Shown here: positions 1-15,609 of the stretch, one piece after another
Layout of the letters: every line of letters begins with the position of its first letter
Position numbering within the stretch: the stretch's first letter is position 1
NCBI GenBank assembly: GCA_964036155.1
Contig: OZ038422.1
Coordinates: 80,561,201 to 80,625,200 of the forward strand
Direction of reading: 5' to 3'
Origin: Diploscapter coronatus
Lineage: Eukaryota; Nematoda; Chromadorea; Rhabditida; Rhabditidae
DNA length: 64,000 nt
Notes under the pieces: generated by a model
The model's input: the letters and a program-made list of their open reading frames with translations, nothing else
What the model was told of the DNA's origin: nothing
The model's database searches: none
Program-made: the position numbers and the translations under genes

Positions 1-43
1 TATGCCAGCTCATCATTCTTCGAGGAAAACTATCTTATTTCAG

Positions 44-2769
<2,726 letters not shown>

Positions 2770-3032
2770 GATCTTCAGGTTATTCTTTAAACTCTAAATC
2801 TGCCTCATTCGAAAATGTGCACTTATTCGAATTCAAACAAATACGGTTAGATCTTTGAATCTCCTCTACTTATCCCCAAAAGTGATATCTATTTGAAAAG
2901 GAAACTTTCGTCTTAAATCTTAACAGGGTTTCATCGTCTTGAATCAGAAGAATAATTTAACCTTTTGCTCAAAATTGATAGAATAATAAATCGATCTGTA
3001 AATTGAACGCAATAATAATTCGTGAAAATGAC

Positions 3033-5543
3033 CTAACACGACCCATCCTCCGATTGGGAGCTTTGCGACGCTTCCGAGATGGACCTCGTCGAGACTTCGC
3101 CATTCTCCTTGACGACTGCGCCATTTGGTGCGGAGCCATTTGTGGTGCAGCTTGGTACGACGCCATTGGTCATTTCTGGCATGGTGAAGATCTGCGGAGG
3201 AAGAGACACACCAATCGGGGCGCCGTAGACCGAAAGCCATCTAAATTTCGGAAAGATCAAAATTTTGAAAGAGAGATGAAAAATCACGACTTTCTGACCT
3301 AAAAATCATCTTTATTCAAATCCATTTTTTTGAATTGTCAACGATCTTAGAAAGATAGTTCTTACTTGAGAATGTAATTTTCCTCGCCAATCAATTCAGC
3401 CATAATCTTCGCAGTGTTACAGGGGTGAATGTTGTAGAAGAGCACGCCGAGAAAAGGGTGTTCTGGAACTTTTAATTAGGTTTCTGAAACTTGAATTTTC
3501 TACTCGAAAAAACCATGACTTTTCGTTATGAAACGAGAAAATATCCTAGAAAATCATTCTTCTTTACTAAGCCTAACAAAAAGCTTCTTCTAGTCATTAT
3601 TATTACGTGTCATGTTATCAAAAAGTTTTTATATTTTAGAACCAACTGAATTAGATTGAAAAACGACCCTTGTAGTTATCACCCTTTTTCTTGTATCCAT
3701 ACTATTTCTCAGAAAAGAGTGGTAACTACAGTGAGCCAAAAACAGCTAGAACATCTACCTGCTAGAGAAATGTACTGCGATAAGTCTATCGTAGAAGGTA
3801 AGGCCAAGTCAGTCATATCGTCGTACTTCAGAGGAATACCATCTGAAATACGAAATATTTTTACTCTTTTAGATTTACTTTATTACAGTAGTTCTTTTCA
3901 GCTCATGATTATTATTCGTTTTTTTGCTCTTGAAAACTAAAGAGCCCATCCCACTTTGTTTTGTTCATTTTCGAGAGGGTCATATATTTGGTGAAAGCCC
4001 AAAAACTCCTGGAGAGGAAAAAGAATTTTTAATAGGCAAGGCAGTTTTCAGGCCCTATGCATTGACATGAGATGAAAGATTTTTGGCAATACAAAAAGTC
4101 GACCCACACAGAATTACCGAACCATGTAATCCTAAAGGAGAGATAGTATGGAACTCGAAGAGAGCGAAAGATTAGGAGTAAATACCTCAGAGTTCCCATT
4201 TTACTTTTTCAAGAATAATTAGAGAGCATGAAAATGGAAGAGAGGGAAAGATGGAAAAACGCCCCGGGCGACTTCCCAAAGAAGGGCCCTTTCCACACAA
4301 ACTGACGCAGAAGTAAAAGGGCTGCTGAAAGGTTTGGTCATTGAGGAAATTAACGAAACAAGCGAATAACTCGAGTTCGCTCAGAGCTGAGCAGCTTATC
4401 AAGATTACTTTCTAAATGATGAAATCATGATTTCTTTTCGAAATGAAGCTACAAACGTAAAGTTTTTCCAGGTTTTGTTTCAGCTTGTGTCTTTATTCCC
4501 AAATTTAGTATGAATTGTTTACGCCGTGCCCATTTACGTATGTGTGAAAAATTGACGAAAATCGAAAACCAAGATATGCGAGAAGCCCTTGAAAATGCGG
4601 CTTTCATTTCGCGAATTTTTTTTATCTCTTCTTTTCCCCCAAAAGTTCAATTTTCTTAGCGATGAGTCCCTTTTCATTTGGTCTAAACTCCACAAAAAGA
4701 AACGACGACGCAGAATAAATTGAAAAATGGTCAGGAAAAAGAACGAATATTCCCCAGGGAAATAATAATGAGCTTTTCATACGAGTTTGACAAAACGTGG
4801 GCGTGGCATTAAGAATAAGAAAATTGTAAATGAAAGGCAGCGCGTACCTCGTCGATAAAAGTTGAACCAGAGAACGGGCACTTGGTATGTGGAATTATAG
4901 ACGATGTGCGCTTGTCGGTTGACCGTCGTGTTCTTCCACTTCACCATCACTGACTGCTTCGCGAAAATACCAATGTCCGACTAGAAATTTGTTCGTTCTC
5001 ATTTTACCGACAAAGGATTTATTTCACGTAAGCTCGACCAAAGATACGAGGAGTATGGATTTGAAACTTCTGCCAACCTTATGCAGAGTCCACTTTTCCC
5101 TCGCGAACTGATCATTTCGGTCGACGAACTTGGTGAGGGCCTTTTGGAACTGAGACTGAGTGAGTGTGGGAAAGTTGCCTGTGGCCGTCGATGAGGAGGA
5201 ACAGCTCATCAGGGAGGTTGATGACGCCTAAACTTGCAGATTTTAGAAGATACTAAATATTGCACAAGTTAAATTTTAGAAAGGAAAAATAAAAGAAATA
5301 GTACAGCGAAATTTAATGAAAATGACCGAATTTTACAGGGAAATATCATACTTTGAGCGTAAATTAACAAAATACCTTGAAAGGTTCTATCGTAAGAGCG
5401 ACCATCTGATTGGCGACATCTCGATGATTTTCCCGTCCATTCTGCCCATTCGAAGGGCCTTCTCCTAAAGCTGCTGCCTCAGGATTTCGCTGGAAGTCGG
5501 GATGGCAGGTGGTTGGAATTTCGTAGGACAGACTTTGGTGCAT
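3033..5543 (-). CDS. atg-10: ATG10, E2-like autophagy conjugating enzyme
   Basis: E2-like cysteine enzyme that transfers ATG12 from ATG7 to ATG5 during autophagosome formation. Exons in coding order: 5543-5376, 5227-5078, 4980-4848, 3462-3366, 3240-3033; they join in frame to 251 residues (human about 220). Evidence: VYNSTYQVPVLWF in exon 3; exon 4 LGVLFYNIHPCNTAKIM with the family HPC catalytic cysteine; and the C-terminal WLSVYGAPIGVSLP, which matches the human WLSIVGPVVGLNLP region. The first about 70 residues and the last about 45 (Ser/Gly/Asn-rich) are not conserved. About 30 residues that normally lie between the VPVLWF strand and the HPxLG stretch are absent from this model, so an exon may be hidden in the 1.4-kb intron 3463-4847. 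The acceptor TTTCCAG just upstream of the ATG could be a trans-splice site. Confidence 0.88.
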
Positions 5544-6336
5544 CGTGGAAATTGTTAGTCCATTTACTGGAAACCTGGAATGACGAAAGTAAAATTAAAA
5601 ATAAACCTAAAATAGTCCAGAATCTATTGATATGATATATAAAGACGAGCTTAAACTGAAAACTGACAATGAATATAATCTGAGACCAACTATAAATGCT
5701 TGTCTAAATTTAGGTTTAAAATCGATAGATAAGTTTTAGAAGAAGTCTATTGAAGTAACAAAGGCGTATTATCTTAGGCAAGGTCAATGATATTTAGAAT
5801 GCGATTTTACACTCCTCTTCAAAGCTTGAGTCTTTTTTTCGAGTAGTTTGAAGTCTGAATGTCATGATAACCTTCAAAACCTCTCTGCATTCATAAGAAG
5901 TGCATTCGAACAAAAAAGAGAGATCAAACTTGTCAAATCTCGAGAGGATATTCATATGTTTCAAGGTACAAAATGATAGATAATAATTTAAAATAAAGAG
6001 GATTTGAGATATCCCGTACAAACCAGACAAAGCTTTCACCCAAATTGATTCCGGAAGGTAAAAGTCACAAAGCTCGGAGAAACGCTGCCACAAGCGCATT
6101 AGCTTCAATTTTCATTCCCACGACTTCTCTGACACTCTGCCCTTTTCATGCAATTTCCTTTTTCTCCATATCTTTCCTCTGCTTTCTAAATTTTCATTTG
6201 ATTTCGCGATTCTGGAAATTTTTCGTGTTGCTTTCAGTGAAATGCGACCTCGTATACTTTTTCCCGAAAATGAAACTGATCAATAACCGGACAATACATG
6301 AAACATGATGACGTAGGCAAGCAACGGAGAGGAGTA

Positions 6337-6344
6337 TGACGTCA
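6337..6344. promoter_or_regulatory. CRE-type palindrome TGACGTCA
   Basis: Perfect 8-bp CREB/ATF consensus in the intergenic region about 0.8 kb upstream of the atg-10 start. A second perfect copy is at 62617-62624. Function is inferred from the motif only. Confidence 0.3.
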
Positions 6345-9300
6345 CAAAAATCATCATTAGCTAAAAGACTGCAAATATAGGTAATTACGAGTAAAAATAG
6401 CTACAATCTCTATGAAAATGGCATGTATGAGATAGAGACAGGGGAGCTTCGCACAAAGGGAAGAGAAAGAGAAAATGAGACAATATTGCAAATAAAGAGA
6501 CGATGAGACACCAAAAAGAGGAGAGAAAGGAAAATATTGCAAAAATGAAGAGGGCAGAAGATAGAGAGGGTGAGGCCCGCTTCCTTTTCAACACATTTCT
6601 TTGATCTCTCTCCCCTTCCCTCAGTATTTTCCTCTGCATCTTTGACTCTCCCGAATGTAACAATATTTCCCTCTTTGAGAAAAACTCCTTGCGAGTCCTC
6701 CCAAAAGCCCCTTCTTCTGCTAGGTTTCTTCGTTTTTTCTCCTCGTACTATTTCTTAATTTCCTCTTTCTCTTCTTCTCTCATTACTTCGTTCTATTTCT
6801 CCAAGTTCACCTTGGCGAAAGTCTAGTTGCTCTTTTGCATATGCGCATGCATGTCTTCAAAAAGACGAAAAGTTGTAATTTTCTTTTTCCCACGATCTCT
6901 CTTTTTCCAGCCTTTTTCCTACTCTACTTCTCATTTTGACACCTCGATGTGAAAATCCTGAGATAATGAATTTTTCATGATCCACAAAATCCTCTTGCGT
7001 TTGGTATAAAATTTCGAGGGGTCTAGCAAAACGAAATAATTTTGAACGAATTTTCGATGGTTTCTTCAAAATCTCTAATTGCACGTTAAATTATGGCTTG
7101 AACAAAACCGGCTGGGATATTAAGATTAATGACTGCGGTTTGGGCTGACAATTCCGTGAGAGAAGTGCTATTCAATGAGGAAAGGGTCTCAAAGAGAAAG
7201 ACAAAATGAAACTAGTAGAGAAAAAGAAAAGAAGGAAGCAGGATAAACGAAATCAAGAGAAAAAGCTTTTATTCGATGCTTCTTTTCTGCTTTTCCATTT
7301 AGTACATATTTGAATTTTATTGATTTTTTACTTTGTCTTTGATTGTTGAGTGCTAAAGGCGCAGATTAGCTTCTCTCTTTTGTCAGCTACAAATCCGTTA
7401 TCATTGTTCCTTTACCTCTTATGTCCACTCGAATTGCGCAAAACGACTCGTTAAGAGAGGTAATTAGTGATGAAGAAAGAGAATAGAGGAGTAAGAGGAG
7501 GGAAGAGAAGCAAAGATGGGGAGAGGAGGATAGGTAATTTGAGAAAGAAAGATTCATTGTATCAAATGGTAGAGAGAAATAGCGGATGATTTCTAGAGTG
7601 CAGCTAAGAGGCAAAGAATCTCATTCTATTAGTAGCTCTACTCTCTGTGCAGTTAATCAATTTGGAGCTTGGTGGTCCGCAAGCCTTTCTTCCTTTGTCA
7701 AGCAGACCGGAAGCCTCTCATTTCCCTGATTACGAGAGATCTCTTTCTTTCTTTCTCTTTCCACCTCTCTACTTCTCTAATCCTCTCAAATCCGGCTCTA
7801 TCTCATCCACCCTCGAATTGTGCGCATCATGATACTCTACAAATAAAGTTTACCTTCATTCTTGTAAGAAAAGAGCCATTGATTTTTGGTGATTCATGCA
7901 AAGTTATATTTTATGGTTATTCATAGCTTCGCGTCCAACCCCCATTATTTCCTATTGCGATGAATCACCTTCAGGCGTGAATATATCGATAGCCCACTTT
8001 TGAATCAGGCTTTTTATTATTTATCAATTTTTACTCATCCTATTTTATATTGGTCTTTTTAGTTCTCAAATCGATAGCATGCCATCGAAGGTTTCAATTT
8101 TCAGTTCTTTGATAGTTTATGATTAAATGTAATTTCTTATTGTTATTTTCTTTCTCCTCTTCCAACCTCTTTAGATAAACATTGACTTTACACATGCCTC
8201 TTTATATCTTTTCCCTCTACTTCACAATGTGCTATTTCCCTCTCTTTATTCTTACCGCTTTCTTTCCGTCTTTCCGCTAAAATAACAACTGGGAGAATGC
8301 ACTCTCGGGTCACGTTTTCTACACCTGCTTCCTGAGCTAATCTCGTTGTTTTGAGCTATTTTTACTTTTGAAAATTTGTATATTTTTGAAAAATTGGTAC
8401 AATTTTTCCTCATTTCTCTTTCTCCCTGTTGATCCTTTCCGCTTACATCCAAGTAATAGTCATTTTTCTTGGATATGTCAAATCCCTTGAGACGCGAGAG
8501 TTGCAAGAAGTCTCAATAAGTCGAAGTTTAGCATATTTTACTATTCTTTTGTCAACTAACTACTAGAGACGGGTAAAAGTTATCTGTTAGATTCCGATTT
8601 TTAAAAATTATTCTAATCCCCACTATGATTTGTATTCCGATAAAAATACGAAATTTTTATCTGAAAATTTTTGAGTTCGAACTCTAAATTTCACCATCAA
8701 ATATCGCAAAGCCTAAACCAGGCTGAAATTTTAATTTTCAAAAATGTATCGAAATCTGTCCATGATTTACTATATCGACTTTTCCAAATTCAACCTTTTT
8801 CTCTATCTCATGTATTCCTTCTTTCTTCCAGATTTGTCATCTTGTTTTCTTCAGAAAACCTTTCAGATTTTCTTGACGTTCACTATTTTCATGACAATAA
8901 CTAGAATTTGCGAAGATAATTTCTTGCCAATAAAACGGAGCGTTGCGAGTAGGAAAATGCCTCGAATGAATGAATCCACGCTTCAAGACACAAACAGGCA
9001 GTCATTGCGACAGTGCGCTATGACGAGAAGCAAAACAAGAAGGCAAGCCAAGTTAAGTCAAGCAAGCAGAGAGACAGAGAAGCGTTCTTTCTCCGAGATT
9101 CAGATTTACGCATCATTCTTATAATTTATAATTGCGTCATCTGTATTATTCTTTCGTATCCCAAAGAATTTTTGACACCTTCTAAAGTTTACATTGATTC
9201 GAGACGAGACTTTAAAGTTCACTTTTATATTCTGTGAGTACAATTTTGCCAAATCGGTATGAAGGAAAATAGCGAAAAACTATTCACTTTTTTATCGAAA

Positions 9301-10639
9301 CTGAACATGCAGCCATTCTTTTCAAGATTATGCAAACTTTCACAATACTCCCCTAACTTTTTCCCATGTCCGAACATGCATCAAATAGGATTACTAGATT
9401 TCATATATCCCACCCTCTTCTCTCCAAGGGCATGATCCTTGTGCAGAACTGTCCGCATCGATATCGATCAAACTCGCACATTTCTGCTTCTCTGTCCCTC
9501 TCACCTTCATGTCCTATTTCCTTATCTTTCCCTCTCTCGAATTCCATCACTATTTCCCAAATTCCTTTAGTGAGTCGTCTTCCTTCAGGCCTTTCCCCTT
9601 TAGAGTAAACACAGTCTCTGTGCGCTTCGCAAGTCGCCCTTTGTTATGGTCGGTTTTCGAAATCTTTTTGCTCTCTTCGTTTCAAATGTCATTTATTTAT
9701 TCTCTAAATCTTTTCCTCTCTTCTATTTTCCCTCTTACCTTTTCTTATGTCCACTATACTTCTGTCTGATCATCCCTTTAGGCAAAATTGCCAATTTCTT
9801 CAAAATCGATTTGCATTCAGCATTTCCACTATAAAAGTCTCCCCTTCTCTGAAAGCTATCTTCATTGCGTCACACCACCAAACCAAAATTTGCCTAACAT
9901 TTCAATGCAAATTCATATTTTTATTTTTGCGATCTCTAAAATTCTCCAGTTGAATTCCAATTTATTGCTGCAGCTGCATAAAATGGATGGAACTTTGGAT
10001 CATAAACGTTTCGCCGACCGAATTGCAGCCGGTTTTGGTTCGAACTTATTTTCCTCCTTAGCATTTCTGCTAACCTACTTTACCTAAGTTCTGTCGATTT
10101 CGCAAATCGCTCAATCTTAGCAAGTGTCCTTTATCCTTTTATCCTCGATTTCTTTGACACCTTGTCGTGTATTCATTCATTCAATTCACTAATTTGTAGC
10201 GTTCTTCTGGCGCCAGTGCCGCTTCCTTCGCCTTCGCATTTAATAAAAGGGTTATTTCCAACCGATGACCTACTTGGGATATGCATGAGAGATGAGGGAG
10301 ATCTAAGAGAGCTTAGAGAAAGAAAATAAGAAAGTTCGAATAGGGATAAAGAACTTGGAAGAGAAACCAAAGGGAGGAGGAAAATTTGACCCCCACGGCG
10401 CAGCGTTCCTCCATAGTCAATTCCAATTCCATCTTAGGAAACGATATATTCAGATTGGAATAGCATTGGAAGAGAAAAACAACAGATACCTTTGAAAATC
10501 TGCATTTTCATATTGAAATTCTGCAAAGGTTGCATCACTATCTGTCTAGTTTCATGCTTTACACAGATTTTCTCGAGTAATTTTCTTGTTTCCAAACCGA
10601 AGCCTCTAAAGTTTCACTTTGTTTGGATATCTCAGTCTG

Positions 10640-10815
10640 GTTTCTCGCGCTATTCTTGAACATGTGACGAGATCTTCCAACCACCTACCTTCTGCCTCGT
10701 TCGCGTTCTGCTCGGTGACTCGAATTGTTCGATGCCTTCAAATCCGCGCCGTATCCGAGTCGATCTGCGATCCGGTTTGTGGCTGGGGAACTCGCCTCGG
10801 CTGTCAGGCTTAATC
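10640..10815. other. GC-rich island in AT-rich non-coding DNA
   Basis: This stretch is clearly richer in G+C and CpG than its surroundings (for example TCGTTCGCGTTCTGCTCGG and CGCGCCGTATCCGAGTCGAT). A 64-codon + frame crosses it but has no splice context or recognisable protein. It could be an enhancer, a 5' non-coding exon of vab-9, or a non-coding RNA gene. Confidence 0.25.
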
Positions 10816-12360
10816 CATTGAATCTGAGATTTCGCGGGAGGATAGAGGAAAAACGTCTCCGATTTTGCACCGCCTTTTTTCCTTTTCTGTAAAAATCACA
10901 TTTTGCATTTTTATTTTTAGAAAATCTGATCAATCACAATTAGCCGCTCGTTTTTCTCACATGCCAACTTTTTCGTCCTGAATCTCTATCATAGCTTCTG
11001 TTCTCTCAATTTCCTTCACTATTTTCTTCCACCCATTTGTCTGTTCAGGTTTGTGATTAATGTTGCTGCTCTTTTCTCGTCCATTCTGATGTGTTCAGGC
11101 GCTAAAAGTTCTTCTTGTTTTTGTTTTTCACTTTCCGACTTTTCATCTTCCTCTTTATTTTCATACTCTCTTCATGCAAGCAAACAACAATGCAATCCCG
11201 TTCCGCATATTTTGCATTTTACAATTCATTATTCACGTTCTATTTACGCTCCCTTTGAATTATCGATTTGCAATCGACCTGGTAGGCGGAGCTTGATCTG
11301 CGCAATTATGCAAAGTGTGCGCATAGTTATTGACACTCTCGTCTGTAATTCGAGAGGTGCCCTTGGTAAATACTCGGCGGCTAACTCTACAACCTTTTCC
11401 TTCTCTCGAAATTCAATGTTATTTCCCATTTCGTCCAAAATAGACCATTTCCCATTTTGGAATTTGTATAGATAGCCCTGAAAATAAAGCGCACTTATTT
11501 CGCTTTAATTTCATTGTAGGCGAGCCATCTTTGGACAGTTTTCAATAGGAAATTAGCTCGTAGGAATAGATTTATTGAGATTTTTCTTCAATGCTAAGCA
11601 AAAAGAGACTCTTTCTTTGCCTAATTTTAGAATTCTAGTGAACAAAAGAGGGAACACATTTGTTCGTTTGTTTATTTCTTCTGAAATCCCTTTCTTGCAA
11701 TGTTTTCACTGTCTGTGCCCTCTCGAATCCTCGTACTCTCTGAACTTTGTGTTTAAGATTGTCCAGTTTCACTCTTGAATAGTGACCGCCACGTTTTTCT
11801 CTCATTTCATTCCTTTCTCTGTCTCTAGCATCCCATCGTCTCTTCAACCCCCTTCACTATTTCCCCATGTCCATTTCCCGCACCGCGCGGGCGTTTTTCC
11901 TCTTCCTTTCATGCTCGTTTTCACACAGAAGAAACCGATCCTTTTACAGCGAAAATCGATTTTCCTTTGCAGCAAAATGGGTGCGGCCCAAATTTCATAA
12001 ATCCTCCTGCAAGCTTTATATTTCCTGATCTAGGATTTTTGAAATCCCGAATATTCTCGTCATTTTTTCACAACCTCTTGCAGATTTTTTTCGTTCCGTG
12101 TCATATTTCTGTTTCTCTCCATCACTCTTCATTTCTCGAGCTATCTCTCCCAGCAATTGTTACCTGCTTCCCCCATTCATTTTGGCTCAGAAAAATTGAC
12201 GGCTTTAGCACTTTGCGGCACATGCGAAAATTGATGAATAACAATCTCAGGGCTTGATCTCAGTTTTTGAAGCTTGGACTCGAAACTTTTTCATTCGTTT
12301 TTCATATGCGTTTCTTTTGATTTAATTTTGCTTCTATTCTTCAACCTCCTTTTCAAAGGC

Positions 12361-12369
12361 TACTTTTAG
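12361..12369 (+). promoter_or_regulatory. Likely spliced-leader acceptor of vab-9
   Basis: TACTTTTAG abuts the vab-9 ATG directly. No upstream coding exon was found, so a trans-splice acceptor is likelier than an internal one. The same arrangement is seen at SRP72 and, with a 3-base gap, at arl-1. Confidence 0.5.
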
Positions 12370-13649
12370 ATGTCAGCGACACAGAGGACGACAATAGAAA
12401 CCGTTAGCGTTGTTCGGCCACTAAAAGTAAAATCGAATTTCAAAATTATCTAAAACTTAAATCTCAGATCATATCGCTAATTTGTTTGGTTATTGCTCTA
12501 GCCCTATCTATTGTTTCCCTATCTACAACATGGTGGCTGAGATCAGGTTAGATCTACGAAAAGTTACAGTTTAACTTACAAAATCTAAGGTTCTTTCCGA
12601 ACCGGTCTATTTTTGGAGTGTACTAGTGCCTCAGAGCCTACCCATAATGCGCCTTTGAAAGATGCACCGATGCCTGGCAAATGTCACAAGCCTTCTAGGG
12701 ACACTGGTAAAAATTGAAAACTATGAATAGTTCTGATAAATTAACTGACTATGACGAAACATTCTGAAATTTTGAAGAACTTGATTTTTAAAGATCGATC
12801 AAGTGAGGAAAATTGAATAATACGCAAGTTTAAAAATGCTAAATTACATTGCATACTGTTCATATTGTTGAATTTGTCAACAAAATCATTCTGTGAATAA
12901 ATGAAATATTACCGAGTTGGTTCAAGCAGCGTACCAATTTTCGCAAGCCAAAAATGTTTACTTTTTATCTTCGTTGTTCGATCTCGAGAAATATTTTCCC
13001 CGTCTAAAATTTCACCACATTTTGAAAAATTGTATGGAGGAACGATATCTTGTTCTGATATTTTCTCTAAAAGGCGGCGTATTTTTAGTTGGCAAAGATC
13101 CAAACTATGTCAAAATGAATGATAACTTAAATCAGTAAAATCTAAAAATGCAATGCAAAAAAAATCATCTTTAGGCTTCATCATAGCAGTCGCTGTTCTA
13201 ATGCTAATTGGTCTGGTACTTACCGCTCTGGCAGCGCTTACGAATATTTGCGGACTAAGTAAATCAGATATCAGAAGGAAATACTTATTCTACCGAATTG
13301 CCACTGCCTGTGCAATAATTGCTGGTAGTTAATTGATTAGTTTTCAAAATAACACTTGAATTGCAGTTATATTGGAGCTAATTGCCCTGATTGTATTCCC
13401 TAGTGCGTTCTATGTGAAAATGAGGGATTACGGATCTAGGAGGGACTGGGAGGTAAGCGACTAGTACTTATCTTCAACTGCACAAGTTAATTACCTACAA
13501 TTAAGGTTGATTGGTCGTATGGATTGGCTTGGGGAGCAACGTTGTTCACATTTGGAGCTTCATTGCTGCTGATTTGCGACAAAGAGCATGAAGAGGTCTA
13601 TTACAAGGAGAAAACGATATACAATCCCCCACCGGAGTTAATTAACTAA
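12370..13649 (+). CDS. vab-9: VAB-9, TMEM47/BCMP1 claudin-superfamily junction protein
   Basis: Four-pass membrane protein of adherens (apical) junctions that in C. elegans is needed for epidermal body shape. Six exons: 12370-12426, 12468-12546, 12590-12706, 13175-13324, 13367-13452 and 13506-13649, joining in frame to 210 residues. The N-terminal VSVVRPLKII leads into the first hydrophobic segment; segment 2 starts at FIIAVAVLMLIGLVLT, segment 3 at VILELIALIVF. The fourth carries the family signature DWSYGLAWGATLFTFG, close to the GYGLAWGATIFSFGG of human TMEM47. The extracellular loop has cysteines at the expected places (LFLECT, GKCHK). The short charged tail HEEVYYKEKTIYNPPPE resembles the TMEM47 end NYEDYY. 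Intron 3 (12707-13174) is unusually long for this gene. The claudin GLWxxC motif is present only loosely. Confidence 0.92.
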
Positions 13650-15609
13650 TTATCGAGTTAATTGCACTACTATAATTAAGTCGTCATACATTGAGCATCT
13701 CATTCAAGCATTTTGAATAGAAATTTTCAACTCCTCTGTCTTGCCTTTCAAACTTTGAAGCAAACTCGAAATAATGAACTTCAAAATGATATGATATTTA
13801 TCGTACGGGTACAGATCTATCTCTTTAATTTTTCCATCATTTATTGACTTTTGGCATGAGGTATTCTAAAAGTTTACGAATACCCTTGTATAACACTTAC
13901 GCTGAAACGGTGAAGCTTGTACATTTTTCTATTTCTTATGATAGTCATTTCAAAATTTAAACGATGTTTTGAGTGTTTACAATTGCAAAAGTGTGCCATT
14001 TTGGTTGCTGCTACATTTGATTAGAGTGAGATTCCTTGAAACTCAGTGCAGTTTATTTCGAAGTTTAAGAAACGTCATTCTAATCTTCAATTTATAGGAA
14101 TTTGTGAACTAAAAAATAAACAATTGAATTAATTTTTACAGAATAAAAGAAGCAACAGATTAGAGTTATCGAGACAGCGAATAAATCGCATATGAAAGAC
14201 TAATTCCCTTAACTCTTTTAAGCACGACGGGGTAGTGATAACTCAGACGGTTTTACATCTGCACCCTTTAACATTGTATTAGTGGTTAACTAATGCATAG
14301 CTCATCTCCTGTCTGTGCTTCTTTCTTTTCGTATTTCTTCAACTTATTTGCACACCATACAAACGCATCTTCAGGTTTTCAAGTTGCACCATATTCTATT
14401 TTCCTATTTTCTCGTTCTCTCGTATTTTGCCATATCCTTTCACACAATATCCCTATATCTTCGCTGTTCTTTGTGAAATTATTGATTTTTAATAAACCCC
14501 CTTTTTCCAATTTAACTATCACATATTTTCTCTTAAATTCTATAAAAATCCTACAAAATTTGAGAAAGTGCAGCAAATTGGGCGTAGATGTAGAAGTAAT
14601 TATATTGAGCTGATCACATAAATTAACTCCGACTAATTTTGCCGCTAAATTCTATTTTAGTTCCTTATCAAACTTCACTATCGATTTCGAAGAAGAAAAC
14701 AGAACTAGGTCAGAATTTATTATCCACAGCCATATTTAGGGCTATAAATTCTGTCGTTAATTTATTATGAATTGAAACAAAGAAACATATCTTGAGGGGA
14801 TAAAGTTCGAGATGGCTTTTACCATGTATTGATAAAGTTATGAATTTTTACCTAAAAATAGCAATCCTATTGAGTCTGGTCTATCTCTCATATCGAGGTT
14901 TTACATTTTACTCAATTCATTGGGCTCAGCAACATTCGATTTCAATCTTCGCGACTTTCAATTTCCGCATAGCAGCATTTTCCATTTTATCTCGATTCGC
15001 ATTATTTTTTGCTCGTGTTTTTTTTCTAAAAAATACCATTTTACGTCATAACTTTTAAAGAAATTTCCCGTGCCGACTTATTTTTCTCAGCTCATTATTC
15101 AATTACTGATAAGAATTGGTTCGATTGAATTTTGTATTTTTGCATCTTTAAAGTCGAAAATCTACTGTGTACTCGTTGGTGTTATGTGCTATTATCTTTC
15201 TTTTTCTTCTCCATTATCAGTACGCTCTCTTGTTCGTTATCATTTAATCACTTGACGAATTGTTTTGACCTGTCTCGGTAGCTCTCTCCACCCTCGCATT
15301 GCATTTCTCTACATCTTTTCCCTGATACTCTGATAATACCTAGAATTGATCAGGGAATTCATTTTCTCTATGTTGTTCTTTCTCTGCAAACCATACTAGT
15401 CCATTTTCCATATGTCTTTTTTCACCAGTATTCTCTCTTTTTCCAACCACCTTTTTGTATCCTTTCATATTAAGGTCTATTGGTGTTTAGGTAAATCGAC
15501 TCGAAATGATTTGTTTTTCCCTTTTATTCTTCCATGAAACCTTTGTTGACTTCATCGATCGTGTATTACTATTGCTGTTTTGTTCAGACACATTTTCAGA
15601 TAATTCCCG
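13650..15609 (+). other. Intergenic, vab-9 to four-pass gene
   Basis: AT-rich and pyrimidine-rich DNA of about 2 kb. An AATAAA near 14115 is a possible distant poly(A) signal for vab-9. Open frames at 14293-14613 and 14840-15255 are compositional (Phe/Ser/Leu/Ile) and have no homologue I recognise. Confidence 0.4.

Larger units (their letters stand above)
5544..12369. other. 6.8-kb region without a supportable gene
   Basis: No frame here shows both sustained coding bias and splice signals. The open frames are Ser/Phe/Leu-rich readings of polypyrimidine or polypurine tracts (for example 6380-6800, 7180-7560, 7730-7800, 11060-11180). There is one palindromic CRE-type octamer at 6337-6344 and GC-richer islands at about 10640-10815 and 11260-11380. 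The stretch lies upstream of both atg-10 (-) and vab-9 (+), so it probably holds their promoters and enhancers. Small RNA genes cannot be excluded. Confidence 0.5.

Noticed and set aside
6357..6758. Several overlapping open frames on both strands
   Set aside because: They are readings of GAGA/TCTC-type low-complexity DNA, with no splice signals, codon balance or homologue.
9984..10034. Short frame MDGTLDHKRFADRIAA after a GCAG and before a GTTTTG donor
   Set aside because: Attractive as a tiny first exon, but no in-frame partner was found downstream.
10619..10813. 64-codon frame in the GC-rich island
   Set aside because: No acceptor or donor fits and the protein looks random; kept only as a GC-rich island.
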